Source of the DNA: Brasenia schreberi
Lineage: Eukaryota > Streptophyta > Magnoliopsida > Nymphaeales > Cabombaceae
NCBI GenBank assembly: GCA_036023115.1
Contig: JAYKKT010000061.1
Coordinates: forward strand, 11,254,501-11,318,500
Length of the DNA: 64,000 nt
Direction of reading: 5' to 3'
Below the pieces are notes generated by a model. It was not told the DNA's origin, ran no database searches, and saw only the letters and a list, made by a program, of their open reading frames with translations. Shown here piece by piece: positions 22,204 to 33,444 of the stretch; position 1 is the stretch's first letter; each line of letters begins with the position of its first letter. The position numbers and the translations under genes are program-made.

Positions 22204-22596
22204 ATGGGAAAGCAAAACGAGTCTGCAGTTCTTCATTCATCGATCGCCCTTTTGCAAGAGAGATTCAGACAGCTACAGAGGATCAAAGAGATGAGAGAAG
22301 GAAAACAGTTGCTAAGATTGATCTCTGAGAAGCAAAGAGCAGTGAACTCGGCGCCTCCTTTCAACACTTATGCAGCTTCTGTTAATCATCCTGATACGAT
22401 TGTTTCATACAGATACAGTACTGCATCTTCTCCTAGTTATTCAGATTATTGTGGTTCACAAAGTAAATTTGTCAACTGTCACCATGCAGGAAACAGAGAG
22501 CAGTCTACAATTTACAAACCGATTGGAGGGATTGGCATCAATATCAGCATCCATGGCAAAGATGATAATGACGTTGATACATCTCTTCATCTGTAA
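22204..22596 (+). CDS. Small intronless protein of unknown function (130 aa)
   Basis: A single open frame from ATG at 22204 to TAA at 22594-22596. A charged, probably helical N-terminus (about residues 10-50) contains LLQERFRQLQRIKEMREGKQ and LLRLISEKQ and may form an amphipathic or coiled helix. It is followed by a Ser/Tyr-rich middle and a C-terminus with IGGIGINISIHGK and an acidic VDTSLHL end. There is no signal peptide or membrane segment. A TATA box lies ~185 bp upstream and T-rich sequence follows the stop. Helix plus a short conserved-looking C-terminal tail suggests a real small plant gene, but I cannot name the family. Codon use is ordinary, unlike the decayed elements around it. 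The enclosing frame at 22119 and the 22370 frame are shadows. Confidence 0.7.
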   Translation: MGKQNESAVLHSSIALLQERFRQLQRIKEMREGKQLLRLISEKQRAVNSAPPFNTYAASVNHPDTIVSYRYSTASSPSYSDYCGSQSKFVNCHHAGNREQSTIYKPIGGIGINISIHGKDDNDVDTSLHL

Positions 22597-22604
22597 ATCA
22601 GATG

Positions 22605-22985
22605 CTTCGATCCTTTTTCTTTCTTTATGTATTGTGGGAAGGGTGTAATATTTTTGTTAGGTAGTATTGGTGTTAAAACTATCTAGGTTATGTCTATACG
22701 ATGTTTCTTTTTCCTTTTCTGATAAACCACTGTAGCAATCGTCTGTCCATCAAGTACACAGAAAACCTGCGGTTGCTCCCTCTCTGCTCGTACGTGGAAG
22801 CATAGATTGCTTCATTTGAAAGCGAGTGTATCTGGAGTTGAAGTGCCTTGAGAGTCGAAGCGTATAACATCCATCCAAATTAGCTAATTAATCCCGAAAA
22901 GAAAGAATCTACTCGACAACATATCTCACAATCCTCCTCCCTTAACCTTCTCCGTATTCATTTTGTATCCATATCCAAGACCAAG
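22605..22985. other. Downstream of the small gene
   Basis: Probable 3' untranslated region to about 22730 (TGTAATATTTTTGT near 22645 could serve as a weak polyadenylation region). Nothing else recognised. Confidence 0.45.
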
Positions 22986-22989
22986 AGGG

Positions 22990-23540
22990 AAACTGAGACA
23001 TAGTTAATGCGTACCATACTTAATAGTTATTAGATGGTGTAAAGTGGTGGGCTCCTTTAAAGTGGTGGTGGGATCCACCCTTTTACTCGTTGAATACCGT
23101 ATAATTGAGTTTCTCTTTCTCTCAAAATATTATATATATATATATATGAAAACTGGAATATACTTAATAGGTATCATACTTAATAGGTATAAGAAGGTGT
23201 AAAGTGGTGGATCCTTCTGCATTTATGACTGTAAGATTCACCATTTTTACCAACGAGTACTCATTGAGTACCAAAAATACATTGAATATATGAAAACTTG
23301 GTTGGAGCTCATCACTTTACATCATTTTATAACTATTTGAGTATGATACACATGAAGTATAACCTTTATATATATGTATATATGTGTGTGTTTAAGTACG
23401 CGCGTACACATATATGTTATACAACGATAGGTCCCACTATAATAATTGCAATGAGGTCCATCACTTTAGATGATTTTATAACATTGAGTGCGGTACTGAT
23501 GGAGTATAACCTAGTTTCCGTATATATAGTGTCGGTGTAA
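22990..23540. repeat. Cluster of palindromic MITE-like repeats
   Basis: The phrase TACTTAATAG and GGTGTAAAGTGGTGG recur at 23020-23060 and 23160-23215. Their complements (GGGATCCACC...TTTTAC, CACCATTTTTACCAACGAGT) occur at 23065-23100 and 23235-23265. A third, more diverged set (CATCACTTTA...GATTTTATAAC, GAGTATAACC) occurs at 23308-23365 and 23458-23512. Short TA runs lie between them. Confidence 0.6.
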
Positions 23541-23834
23541 GTATTTATGTGTGTATACTTCTTGGTCTTCGGTATGGATATAGAAGGAATAAGGCGGATC
23601 AGAGAGATGCACCATATAATACTCATTTTAATTTGAAATTTTCTGCATCTATGCAGTAAATAAATTGCAACTATAGGTCCTTCCGGAATATTTGGAACGA
23701 AACAAGGAATAGATAGATAAATAGATATATATATATATATATATACACATATTTGTTGTATGTTGTACGTATATATAAATAATATACATGCACACCCGCA
23801 CACACACACTTCTCTATGACCAATTTTTTGGAAA
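23541..23834. other. AT-rich spacer
   Basis: Short TA run at 23725-23746 and a CACACA run near 23795-23808; no gene seen. Confidence 0.5.
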
Positions 23835-23853
23835 TTGATGAATATAAAAATCT
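23835..23853. repeat. Target-site duplication, left copy, of RTE copy 2
   Basis: TTGATGAATATAAAAATCT, identical to 27136-27154. Confidence 0.9.
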
Positions 23854-24238
23854 AACTCAGCCCATGTAAGGGATCACCCTTGCATTGCCGGTCCCAAGCC
23901 CGGATAAAGGAGGAGAGTTGTGTTAGGCTTCCGACAGCTAGCGTAAAACCTCGTTGGATTTTTATAACATGGATTACAAAAATTATGAGCATTGCTTTAG
24001 AGCATCCCCGCCTAGCGACACGCTGCAGAGCCCGAATGTAGTGATAAGTAAGCAAGGGTCACTACATTTTTGCCCGAATATAGTGAATCAATTGCAGAGA
24101 GGGTTCCCACATCATGAACGGGTGTGGGTAAAGAAATTAGTCCCGCTACATTACCGCCCGAATGTAGTGAATAGTTTTCAGAAAGGGTCTTCGCATTTTG
24201 AATATGGACGAATGCGGGGGGGTAAGGAAGCTAGTCCT

Positions 24239-24960
24239 AGATAATAAGATTCGTATTGGTTATTGAAATATCGGAACATTATCCGGTAAGCTAATGGAGG
24301 TGGTAGATACTATGATTCGGAGAAAGATTCATATTCTATCTTTACAAGAGACAAAATGTGTTGGAGAAAAGGCAAAGGAGATAGAGGATAAAGGTTTTAA
24401 ATTATGGTACTCAGGTAAAGAAAAGGCTCGAAATGGAGTTGGTATTATCATAAATAAAGATTTAAAGGATAGTCTAATAGATATACAACGATATGGTGAC
24501 CGAATCATTATGTTAAAATTAGAGTTAGGAGTGGAGGTTTTGAATATAGTTTGTACTTACGCACCCCAAGTAGGACTAGAAGATAGTATAAAGACAGCTT
24601 TTTGGGAAGAATTAGATAAGGTGATTCAAAAAATTCCACAAAGGGAGATGATTTGTTTGGGAGGAGACTTAAATGGACATGTCGGTAAAGAGGCATTAGG
24701 ATATCAAGGTATTCATGGAAACTTTGGTTTTGAGGATATAAATGAGGAAGGTAGGGAGATTTTAAATTTTGCTATAGCATTTGATCTTTTTATAGTCAAT
24801 ACAATCTTCAAAAAATGATATGAACATTTAATTACTTATAAGAGTGACTTATCACAAACACAAATTTATTACTTTATTTGTAGAAAAAAAGATAGAGTGT
24901 ATTGTAAAGATTACAAGGTAATTCTAGGAGAAAACTTAACCACCCAACATCGACTTTTAG
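24239..24960 (+). pseudogene. RTE copy 2 endonuclease domain
   Basis: Encodes ILSLQETKCVG, RNGVGIIINKDLK, EVLNIVCTYAPQVG and CLGGDLNGHVG in one open stretch (24294-24818), then a TGA after IFKK. The N-terminal SWNIETLSG motif is damaged by a TGA in place of TGG (near 24265) and the C-terminal QIDY has become QIYY. The residue changes would inactivate the nuclease. Confidence 0.9.
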
Positions 24961-25364
24961 TTATGAATTTACAAATAAAAAATATGGACAAAGAAGAAAA
25001 GAGTGCATCAAGCTATTCGGACTAAATGGTAGAACCTCAAAAAAGAGAAAGAAGATATATTTAAACAAAAAGTCCTTCGAGGAGATGTTTGGAATTATGT
25101 TGGTGCACCCTATGATATATGGAATAATATGGCTATACATATTAGGAAAGTGGCGAAAGATGTGTTAGGTGTATATAAGAGAGGTCTATCGGCACAAAAA
25201 GAAGCTTGGTGGTGGAGTGAAGTAGTGCAAAATAAAATCAAGGCAAAAGAGGGCATGTTACAAATTACATTATACTAAGAAAACTAGTGAAACTTTAGAG
25301 GCTTATAAAAAAGCAAAGAAGGAAGTAAAAATGGTCGTGAGTTAAGCAAAAGCTAAAATTTAAG

Positions 25365-27095
25365 ATGATTTATATAAAAAAACTCAACTCAAAAGAGGGT
25401 GAAAGAGATATTTTTAGGATAGATAGGGCTAGAGATAAGAAAACTAAATATCTTAATTATGTTAGATGCATCAAGGATGAGGATAAAAAAATTCTAGTGG
25501 CAAGTGATGATATAAGAAATAGATGGAAAAACTATTTTTATAAGTTTTTTAATGAAAATAAAGATGTTGATATTAGCTTAGGAGAGTTAGCCAAATCAGA
25601 AAAGTATATAAACCACAATTTCTACCGACGTATTCAAAAGAATGAAGTCAAAGAGGCTCTTAAACATATGAAGGGTGGTAAATCGGTAGGACCAGACAAT
25701 ATTCCTATAGAAGTTAAAAAAATACTATGAGAAATAGGAATCACTTGGCTCACAAGACTATTTAATGAAATATAGAGAAACCAAAAGATGCCCAAGGAAT
25801 TGAGAGTGAGTACACTTATACCCATATATAAGAATAAGGGAGACATTCATAATTGTACAAATTATCAGGGTATCAAGTTAGTGAGTCATACTATAAAATT
25901 ATGAGAAAGAATTATCGAACATGGGTTAAGACAAGTATCAAGTACAAAGAGAACCAATTTGGATTGATGCCAAGCAGATCTACTGTTGAAGCGATTCACC
26001 TTTTGAGACATCTTATGGAACATTTTAGAGCAAAAAAAAAAGACCTTTACATGATATTTATTGATTTACAAAAAGCTTAAGATAGGGTACCGAGGGAGGT
26101 TCTTTAGAGAACTTTGAAAAAAAGAGGTATCTCATTGACATACATTAACCTTATAAGAGACATGTACGATGGTGCAAAAACATGTGTGAGGACTCATGAA
26201 AGAATGACACACTTCTTTGAAGTTAATATTGGGTTACATCAAGGATCAACTTTAAGTACATACTTATTTATAATGGTGATTGATGAGTTAACAAAACATA
26301 TTCAAGATGAAGTACCTTGGTGTACGTTATTTGCAAATACATTGTGTTAGTGGAGAAGTCTAAGGAAAAAGTTAATAGAAAATTAGAACTATGGAGAGAA
26401 ACATTAGAAAGCAAAGGCATCCAACTTAGTAGAACAAAGACAGAATATATGGAATATAAGTTTGATCATTTGGTTACTTGAGAGGACATAGAAATTAAAA
26501 TTGGCACACATTGCATCCCCAAAAGGAAAGTTTTAAATACTTAGGGTCCATTTTTCAAAGTGATGGAAGAATTGATGGGGATGTTACGCATAGAATTAAT
26601 GTTGGTTGATTAAAATGGAGAGGAGCATCAAGTATTCTTTGTGATAAAAAGATACCATTAAAGTTAAAAGGTAAATATTATAGAGCAGCAATTAGGCCTG
26701 CCATGTTTTATGGTTCTGAGTATTGGAGTTAATCATCAATATATACAAAAGATGTCTGTGATAGAAATGAAGATATTGAGATGGATGAGTGGTATACAAG
26801 AAAAGACCGTATACATAATGAAGTTATTAGAAACAAATTAGGAGTGACACCAATAGAGGATAAAATGAGAGAATATCATTTAAGATGGTTTGGACATATA
26901 GAAAGAAGACCAAAAGAAGAACCTCTAAGAAGTTATGAAAAACTAAATTTGGAAAGCATTAAAAGAGATAGAGGACGACAACAAAAGTGTTGGAAAGAAA
27001 CAATAAAAAATTATCTAGCTTATTGTGAGTTAACTGCTAACATGGCACACAATAGGGATCTGTAGAAACAAAGAATCCATGTAGTCGACCCCGTC
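25365..27095 (+). pseudogene. RTE copy 2 reverse transcriptase domain
   Basis: Recognisable blocks are GGKSVGPDNIPIEV (25680), NQFGLMPSRSTVEAIHLLR (25950), FIDLQKA then a stop in place of Tyr (26080), [13 protein letters not shown] (26230) and a C-terminal [16 protein letters not shown] block (26880). The FADD active site region at 26330-26345 is broken by a frameshift and reads FANTLC. Confidence 0.9.
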
Positions 27096-27135
27096 TAGTA
27101 TGGGAAAAGGCTTAGTTGTTTGTTGTTGTTGAACT

Positions 27136-27154
27136 TTGATGAATATAAAAATCT
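27136..27154. repeat. Target-site duplication, right copy, of RTE copy 2
   Basis: TTGATGAATATAAAAATCT directly after the GTT-repeat tail and two or three extra bases. Confidence 0.9.
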
Positions 27155-27388
27155 GCTCGTGTTTACAATTCTTAGCCGTGTTCTGTTATCAAATACTTTA
27201 TTCAATTATCTTTCTCGATATAGTGTAGGACAACGGTTTTTGTTTTGGTTTTGCTATCCGTTCCCCATCTTTACGTATAAAAGTTTATGTTCGGTCATGT
27301 TCGCAGGCTTAATTCCTTCAGAAAGTTCGAACCCATTTCTAATTTCTCTTTAATGTCTAAAACCTGGAGCTAGCACAAACGAACAGTA

Positions 27389-27450
27389 TTCACCTGGTTA
27401 AGGAGTCAACTCACAAATTGGAGGTCATAAGTTCGATACCTGGGCCGTCA
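27389..27450 (+). mobile_element. SINE-like repeat, family 2
   Basis: CACCTGGTTAAGGAGTC resembles a polymerase III A box region and CATAAGTTCGATACCTGG a B box. The same words, with GGTCATGAGTTCGATGCC, occur in minus orientation at 59283, 59969 and 62160. Confidence 0.6.
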
Positions 27451-27484
27451 CCAGCATGCATCTGGCTTCAGTCTCCATTGTACT

Positions 27485-27751
27485 TAGACATTGATCATTT
27501 GAAACCGGTCAGGTGGTTCCATACAGAACCAAATAGAGCTAGAAACCGGTTGGAACCAGAATTGGTCAAACCAGACACAAAAACAAAGGCCAATCGACTC
27601 AGTTCCGGTTCCACCTTCCATGGAAATGGAAACATTCAGTTTCATATTCTTTTAATTACAAATTCTTTATATTAATCCTGGTTCCGATGTGGTTTATGAC
27701 TCAAACCAAAACCAAAACCCGCCCAGTCCCGGTTTACCCCGGCCATGTCTA
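27485..27751. mobile_element. TAGACATG-ended AACCGG-rich MITE
   Basis: Starts TAGACATTGATCATTTG and ends CCCCGGCCATGTCTA, an inverted terminal pair with few mismatches. The interior is rich in AACCGG words. No coding sequence. A target duplication was not resolved. Confidence 0.6.
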
Positions 27752-27759
27752 CTGAAAAT

Positions 27760-29585
27760 ACATTGTTCGTGTTAAGCTCAGGTAAGGTCACAAACCAAAC
27801 ATGACGAGCTTCGGTTCGTTTGCAGTGTTATGATTAATCTGATCATGTCCGAAACGAAACTCGACTTCTCTACGCCATGGATGGATCACTGGCTAGTGGA
27901 GTCACATTGTTATAGTTTAATGGATTGGATCTACCAGAATAGAAGAAGGCCTGTGGTGGGAAACCAACTTTGCGAGGCAACGAGCATATCTGGATCCAGG
28001 TCCTATATATATAGGACTATAAATCAATCAGGGGAAGAAAAAGATATCTCTATTTTTACAAGTTAATACAAACTTTACCAGCTTGATCGTGGCTGAAAGA
28101 TCATAAATTTTATGTAACTTATGCGTTAACTGGGCACAAATCCTATTCAATTTTCGAATAAATTTTCATAAACTATATGTTTGGATATAATCCAAATAAG
28201 TATTGATCTATTCTGCTGTTTATAAACCCTGAACGTGAGTGGGCATTTCCGTCTACCACCCGCATGGACAGATCCAAAACGTGCAGGAACATGCATCTCG
28301 AGATTCAAACGGGGGCCAGCACAGTCCCGTGCATTACATTTTGGGGCCGACCCACATTTTATATGGGCCTCTAAAATGTTGTCCTCGCTTGGCCCTTGAA
28401 GGGCCACGAGCTGGTCCAGAACAGGCTCATTTTTGCATACATACACATACATGTTTGTGTATAGCGGCCCAGAGTGCCAGTTTGTGTCTGTAGAAGGGTC
28501 ATATGGCGGAGGTCCACTTGGTCTCGTACCTATATCATACAAATACTGGGTTCAGAACTGTGACCAGAATCTGGATCGTCTCAATCGGATCCAGTTGCGT
28601 ACGCCACAACCCATTCGAAAATTGAATAGGGAAAAAACAAAATAAAAAAAACAATTGCACCATGTAAATGCTTCAAAGATGTTTTTGATAAAAGAAATAC
28701 CAAGAAATAGTTAAACAAATTTCTTTAATATAACGAGCCTGCATTTGTTGCATGATCCCAACTTCTACATTCTGAAAAAATTAATCCGATATTCAATATT
28801 ACTTGTGAATTTAGAAACTTATGGCCAAACATAATAAGATGAAAAGATTAACATTTGATATTCTTAATCTATTTATAGAAAATTAACCAATGAAGCAAAG
28901 AATATCATCAAATTGAGCTTTACCTTACCTCGGAAGGATTATCTGGTTCTGCCACTAGAGTTGTCGATCCGGGCCAGACCGCCAGCAACACTGGTGGGCC
29001 GAGAATGTGGGCTGGCCAGGGGAGCCCACATGTTCCATCAGCCGGGTCTTGTCCGGTCCAGCGCGACTCTTGAGGAGGTGATTGCGATGAAGGCTATCAC
29101 CGGTTAGGTAGTTTAGGACTGGCTCGGCCAAACCAGACTGGAAACAATGGTTGATTGGTTCACGGTTGGGACCTGTGATCCCGTTTATTGCCCGATTGCA
29201 TCCCACATGGGATCGGTACCAAACTTTTCCATCTTTTTGTTGATTTCTTTTTGCATTTTCTATAAGTTCTTTCAATCTGTAGGCTTACTATTCACATCTA
29301 CATGATCTTTGTTGCCTCCCTCATAATATCAATTTCATGTATTTTTCACTAATCCGATTTGTTGATACCGGTTTCGATCCAGTTGTTGAAACAGTAACTA
29401 AATCAGGAGATCTCCGATTATGGTTATGGTTCCAAAACCGACCAGTTTCAAAGCCAATCTGGTTTCAATTTGAACCAGTACAAAGGTTTCAAACTGGTCA
29501 TGTCTATACGATAGGCCTCACCAATTTATACTTTTATTAGAGTAGAGTCCATCTTTTTTGCATTGTGGATATCAATTGAAAACTA
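27760..29585. other. No gene recognised; scattered repeat pieces
   Basis: 28240-28620 and 28960-29210 contain GGCC/GGGCC-rich phrases like those at 38660-39020, probably pieces of old elements. A TAGACATG-type end (CTGGTCATGTCTA) lies at 29494-29506 with AACCGG-type sequence from about 29360. Short open frames here show no motif. Confidence 0.45.
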
Positions 29586-29589
29586 TTTT

Positions 29590-29724
29590 CATATACATAT
29601 ATATACATATATGTTTATATATGTATGTATATACATATACATATACATATATATCTGTATATGTTTATATATGTATGTATATATATATATATATATATAC
29701 ATATGTATATATGTATATATATAC

Positions 29725-29761
<37 letters not shown>

Positions 29762-29783
29762 TATATATGTATGTTTATATATA
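29590..29783. repeat. Complex ATAC/AT microsatellite
   Basis: Interspersed ATATATAC, ATGTATAT and pure AT runs over ~190 bp. Confidence 0.95.
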
Positions 29784-29789
29784 CTAAAT

Positions 29790-30795
29790 GCAAACCAGCA
29801 TTAAGGTATACACATGGCACATGAAGCTGTAGAGCTTAATTGCTGGCATGAGGTACTTAGCAATAGAGAGGCATCAATTAACTCACTTGCATTCATCTGA
29901 TTGCAAGGTTGTTTAAGAATAAAATATGACTACATGAATCTCCTTTCTTTTGCATAAATTAATTTGAAAATACTTAGCAACAAGCTTATGACGAAGCCAT
30001 CATAACAATAGACTCCATGAACTAGATATGAGCTCTAAGTAGTTCAATGTGAACCAGCCATCATAACAAACAATGGCGGACCCATGAATCTTGTGGGTTG
30101 AGACAGACTTGTATTTCATGTCCATAAAGTACTTGTATTTTTCTATATACAGTAGCGGATTCAAGAGTTTTTTAGATTTCGGGAGAAGCGTGTGCCTCAC
30201 CTCGCCCTGAAGTGGGACCACCGCTCATAACGAAGCCATAACTTTTTACATGTTTTCCTATATTTCTACCTTTCAATATAAACTTTTGCAGAGATGGACG
30301 ATATTGACATGGTTTCTGAAGAAAATTGTTCTCTATATATTAATCGATGCCCAACCAATAAGGAACCGTTTATTCTAAAGTTTGATCTCAATGAGACGGA
30401 TACTCATATCCTAATTTCTAGAGCCCAAAGAAACACAAATGAAATTATGCTATTTTAGTGTTTGACTAAATACAAAATGTTATGCGATCAGATTATTTAG
30501 ATCTGTGGTCCAGATTTTATATGAATATGAGATTATAAAAATCATATATATGTATAAGTAAAAATTTTATATAGTTATACTGAAATAAATCCTTATAAAT
30601 TTGTACTTATATATATTATGCATATGAGGTTATAAACTTATAAATTTATCAGAATTTGTATCTATATAAGTGTATAAACTATATGTGTGTGTATGTAAGT
30701 ATAACGGTTCAGTTTGATTTCTTGAACCGAAGCCCCAATCTTCTTTCCTGTTAGAACTGAACCAAACCAAAACGCTCGACATGTAGAACTGAACC
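29790..30795. other. AT-rich stretch with two transposon-end-like motifs
   Basis: No gene. AATGGCGGACCCATGAATC at 30072 and CAGTAGCGGATTCAAGAG at 30150 both resemble the CAGTGGCGGA(C/T)CCAGGA start of common plant hAT-like elements, about 80 bp apart. Confidence 0.4.
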
Positions 30796-30799
30796 AAAC

Positions 30800-30930
30800 C
30801 GACTTGATTTCGGTTTAATTCAGCTCTGGTGATTCCTTTGAACACCCCTAGACGTAACCGTTCCTCAGGCAAAAGATTTCGGTTTAATTCAGTTCTGGTG
30901 ATTTCGGTTTAATTCAGTTCTGGTGATTCC
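30800..30930. repeat. Short direct repeats, TTTCGGTTTAATTCAG
   Basis: TTTCGGTTTAATTCAG followed by YTCTGGTGATT occurs three times, at about 30808, 30877 and 30902; the last two are 24-25 bp apart. Confidence 0.85.
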
Positions 30931-30944
30931 CACATCCCGAATGG

Positions 30945-31190
30945 CAAAAGAGGGTATTGAACCTGGCGTGAACCCAACATGTAACATTTGCTTGATTGTG
31001 GAGTCAAGGTCACATTTCGAGTCGGAATCGGATTCTCATGATGTTGAGTCCGACAGGAACCGAACACGCAATATTGGTTTGAATGTGGAGCCAAGGTCAC
31101 ATTTCGAGTCGGAATCGGATTCTCATGGTATTGAGCCCGACGGGAACCGAACACGCAACATTTGCTTGAATATTGAACCAAAGCTCTAGT
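30945..31190. repeat. 87-bp tandem repeat, about 2.5 copies
   Basis: Two full units begin GTGGAGTCAAGGTCAC (30998) and GTGGAGCCAAGGTCAC (31085), exactly 87 bp apart with few differences. Partial copies stand at both ends. Because 87 is a multiple of three, long open frames cross it on both strands; these are not genes. Confidence 0.92.
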
Positions 31191-31405
31191 GTTGGACGGT
31201 ATCGGATCCTCAGAAGTTGAGAATCTGATTCAATATTATCAGTAGCAAAACGTCCTGTTAGTGGCCTTCTCTTAAAGAAAATGTAATAGATGCATGAAGA
31301 CCCCATTAACCAATCATATTTTCAAAGAAAAAAACTATCTAATTTTGAAATATACTGTTAAACGCTACTTGTTTGAAGTGCATTTAGAGGACACTCCATC
31401 CTTTG

Positions 31406-31965
31406 TAGGGGTGGCAATTTCAGACCCGAGAACACAACCTGAACCATTTGGGTCCTGAACTGGGTGTAGGTATCCCCAGTTGTGTCTGGGCCATTTCAAA
31501 CTGACCCATAAAGAATTGGGTAGACTTGAACACAATGTAAGTAGGTGTAAGTACATATATATTAGAAAACTGGATGTTATCGATCTCTAACCATGCATAC
31601 TCATGTCCTTACATATGCATGTGTATGTATGTACGTGTATATATACATATATGGAAAACCATATGTACGTCAGAGTTATTTAAAAAGTTATGAGAATGCT
31701 TGAGAAAATATAAAGGACACTCTTATTGGATTTTATTGAGCCTAATGAGTTCGTCTAGATCCGGTTCAGGTAAAACTTTACTGGATTCAAGTCCTGGTGG
31801 CAAATCACGTCGACTAATCGGGCCGCTTCAGGTCCAGGTTAAAAGCAGGTTGACCTGGCCCCTCCTGAATTACTGTTTGAGTCCATTTTTGAAGACCCGG
31901 GTACATTTCCCAGCCTGGGTCTGGATCGACCCAGCTATAACCCATATATAAAGTTGCCACCCCCA
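31406..31965. mobile_element. Possible GGGGTGGCAA-ended nonautonomous element
   Basis: TAGGGGTGGCAATTT at 31406 and AAGTTGCCACCCCCA at 31951-31965 form an inverted end pair. The interior has GGGTC/GACCC-rich flanks (ACCCGAG, GACCCGGGTA). Plant hAT-like MITEs often have such ends. The middle (31556-31720) is AT-rich and may be a later insertion. No 8-bp target duplication was found. Confidence 0.5.
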
Positions 31966-31969
31966 ATTG

Positions 31970-32975
31970 GATCAAATATCGGATCCAAGTTCAACCAGCT
32001 GATGCATCTACACGACAATTTACTTCTTCTTAGTTAGAACGAAGAAAAATCATAAACATAAAGAATATTTTACATTAATCTTAAATTGAAGAATCCACTC
32101 AACCCTGTTCCTTATCGCAATTCATTTTCCTTTGTCATACGAAGAAATTACTAAACGTTTAATAAAAAAGTAGAAACATGGACTAAAAATGTTACATTTT
32201 TCATCTTAATAAGCAACTCGTTTTTAGTTCATTAAACTCGCCGTGCTGGGTTCATATTGGGCTGGGCTCCCAGATGAACTAACAAGGTGAATATGAACAA
32301 GATCGTGAATTGGCAAACAAGCATGAAAAGTGCTTGTTCGGTTCATGCAGCACATTTACCAGCTCTACGTTAAAATAAATAAGGTAAAATTAAGCTTTTC
32401 ATTGCAATGTTCATGGAGAAATTTCAACTCCTCGAGCATACGGAACATAGCCCTCCTCTTGTAGAGCACAAGAAACTATGTTAATATTTTATTCAACAAA
32501 TATTTCTCAAAAATCATGATTTCGTACTTGATTAAAGAGAGTCACCTATGCTTCGGTTTTTGTGCGAGGCAGAATCGCAACAGCGAGGAGATACTTCAGT
32601 TTCGTGTCAAACCCAGAGATAATTCTTGTGGCCCACATCCCACCTAGTACCAATGTTGACTTATAAAATCAGTTTTTTATGCACAATTAAAGTTGTGAAT
32701 CTAAGCGTAAAAATTTCCCCATCTCATGATAGATGCAAAAGTTGGATCTAATCCGATTGCGTAAAATTATCACATGTGGTGTTATCTATTGGCTGGACAA
32801 AAAATTGCATATTATCTAAAATAAAATATCCATAATTTGTTCTAGGTTTTCACTTTGATATAATATTTTTGAGATTTCATCCGGTGAATTCATTGCTTTT
32901 GGGTAGTATTATATAAGTGGGTTGTCGAAGATGGAGAGAATCTCGTTTTTCATATATATATTCGCAACTTGAACT
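31970..32975. other. No gene recognised
   Basis: AT-rich and free of long plausible frames on either strand. Confidence 0.5.
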
Positions 32976-32979
32976 GTGT

Positions 32980-33300
32980 TGTTCGTGCCATCATATGAAT
33001 GGCATAGATCGTTTAGCAAAGTGTGGAATGAGATGATGTCTATCATCTTTGAATATGTGGGAGTTGCTAGACCGCCTCCCATGCTAAACATTACTTGGAT
33101 CATCCTTACCGTCCGTGCAATTCATTGTTGATGATCAAAGCACTCATCTATTCATCTTGAATCCCATGTTGATATTGATGGACACTCGATCTCAATCTCG
33201 CAGATCGTCTAGTAGAGTATGATATGACATAGTGTCTATCATGACTTACACGATATACTATCAAAATTTAGACCTTTGGCTTTTAGGGAATTGCCTTTTG

Positions 33301-33339
<39 letters not shown>

Positions 33340-33440
33340 CTAAGGAGAGAAAAAATCAACAAATTAAATCATGACTTATCTATGTCCTATCTAAATTGAA
33401 ACCGTTGGGCTTCTAGAGAATAAGCTTTTGGATAAGGAAT
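32980..33440. repeat. Diverged direct repeats around a TA/GA microsatellite
   Basis: AGATCGTTTAGCAAAGTG ... GTCTATCAT (33005-33052) is echoed by AGATCGTCTAGTAGAGTATG ... GTCTATCAT (33203-33242). ATCATGACTTA ... TTTGGCTTTTAGGGAAT (33238-33290) is echoed by ATCATGACTTA ... TTGGGCTTCTAGAGAAT (33367-33421). A (TA)(GA) microsatellite at 33301-33339 separates the second pair. Confidence 0.6.
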
Positions 33441-33444
33441 AATC

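Larger units (their letters stand above)
23854..27135 (+). mobile_element. RTE-type non-LTR retrotransposon, copy 2 (full length, dead)
   Basis: A 3282-bp element bounded by a perfect 19-bp target duplication. The 5' leader begins AACTCAGCCCATGTAAGG and contains AATGTAGTGA-type repeats (about 24030-24180). The endonuclease and reverse transcriptase follow. The 3' end is CGTCTAGTATGGGAAAAGG plus a GTT repeat. Since the duplication encloses the leader, this copy defines the true 5' end of the family; copies 1 and 3 begin further in. The coding region has many stops. Confidence 0.96.

Noticed and set aside
28147..28542. Open frames of 84-131 residues on both strands
   Set aside because: No motif and composition follows GC-rich repeat sequence.
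30909..31189. Two opposite 88-90 residue frames
   Set aside because: They come from the 87-bp tandem repeat; no transcript or domain evidence.
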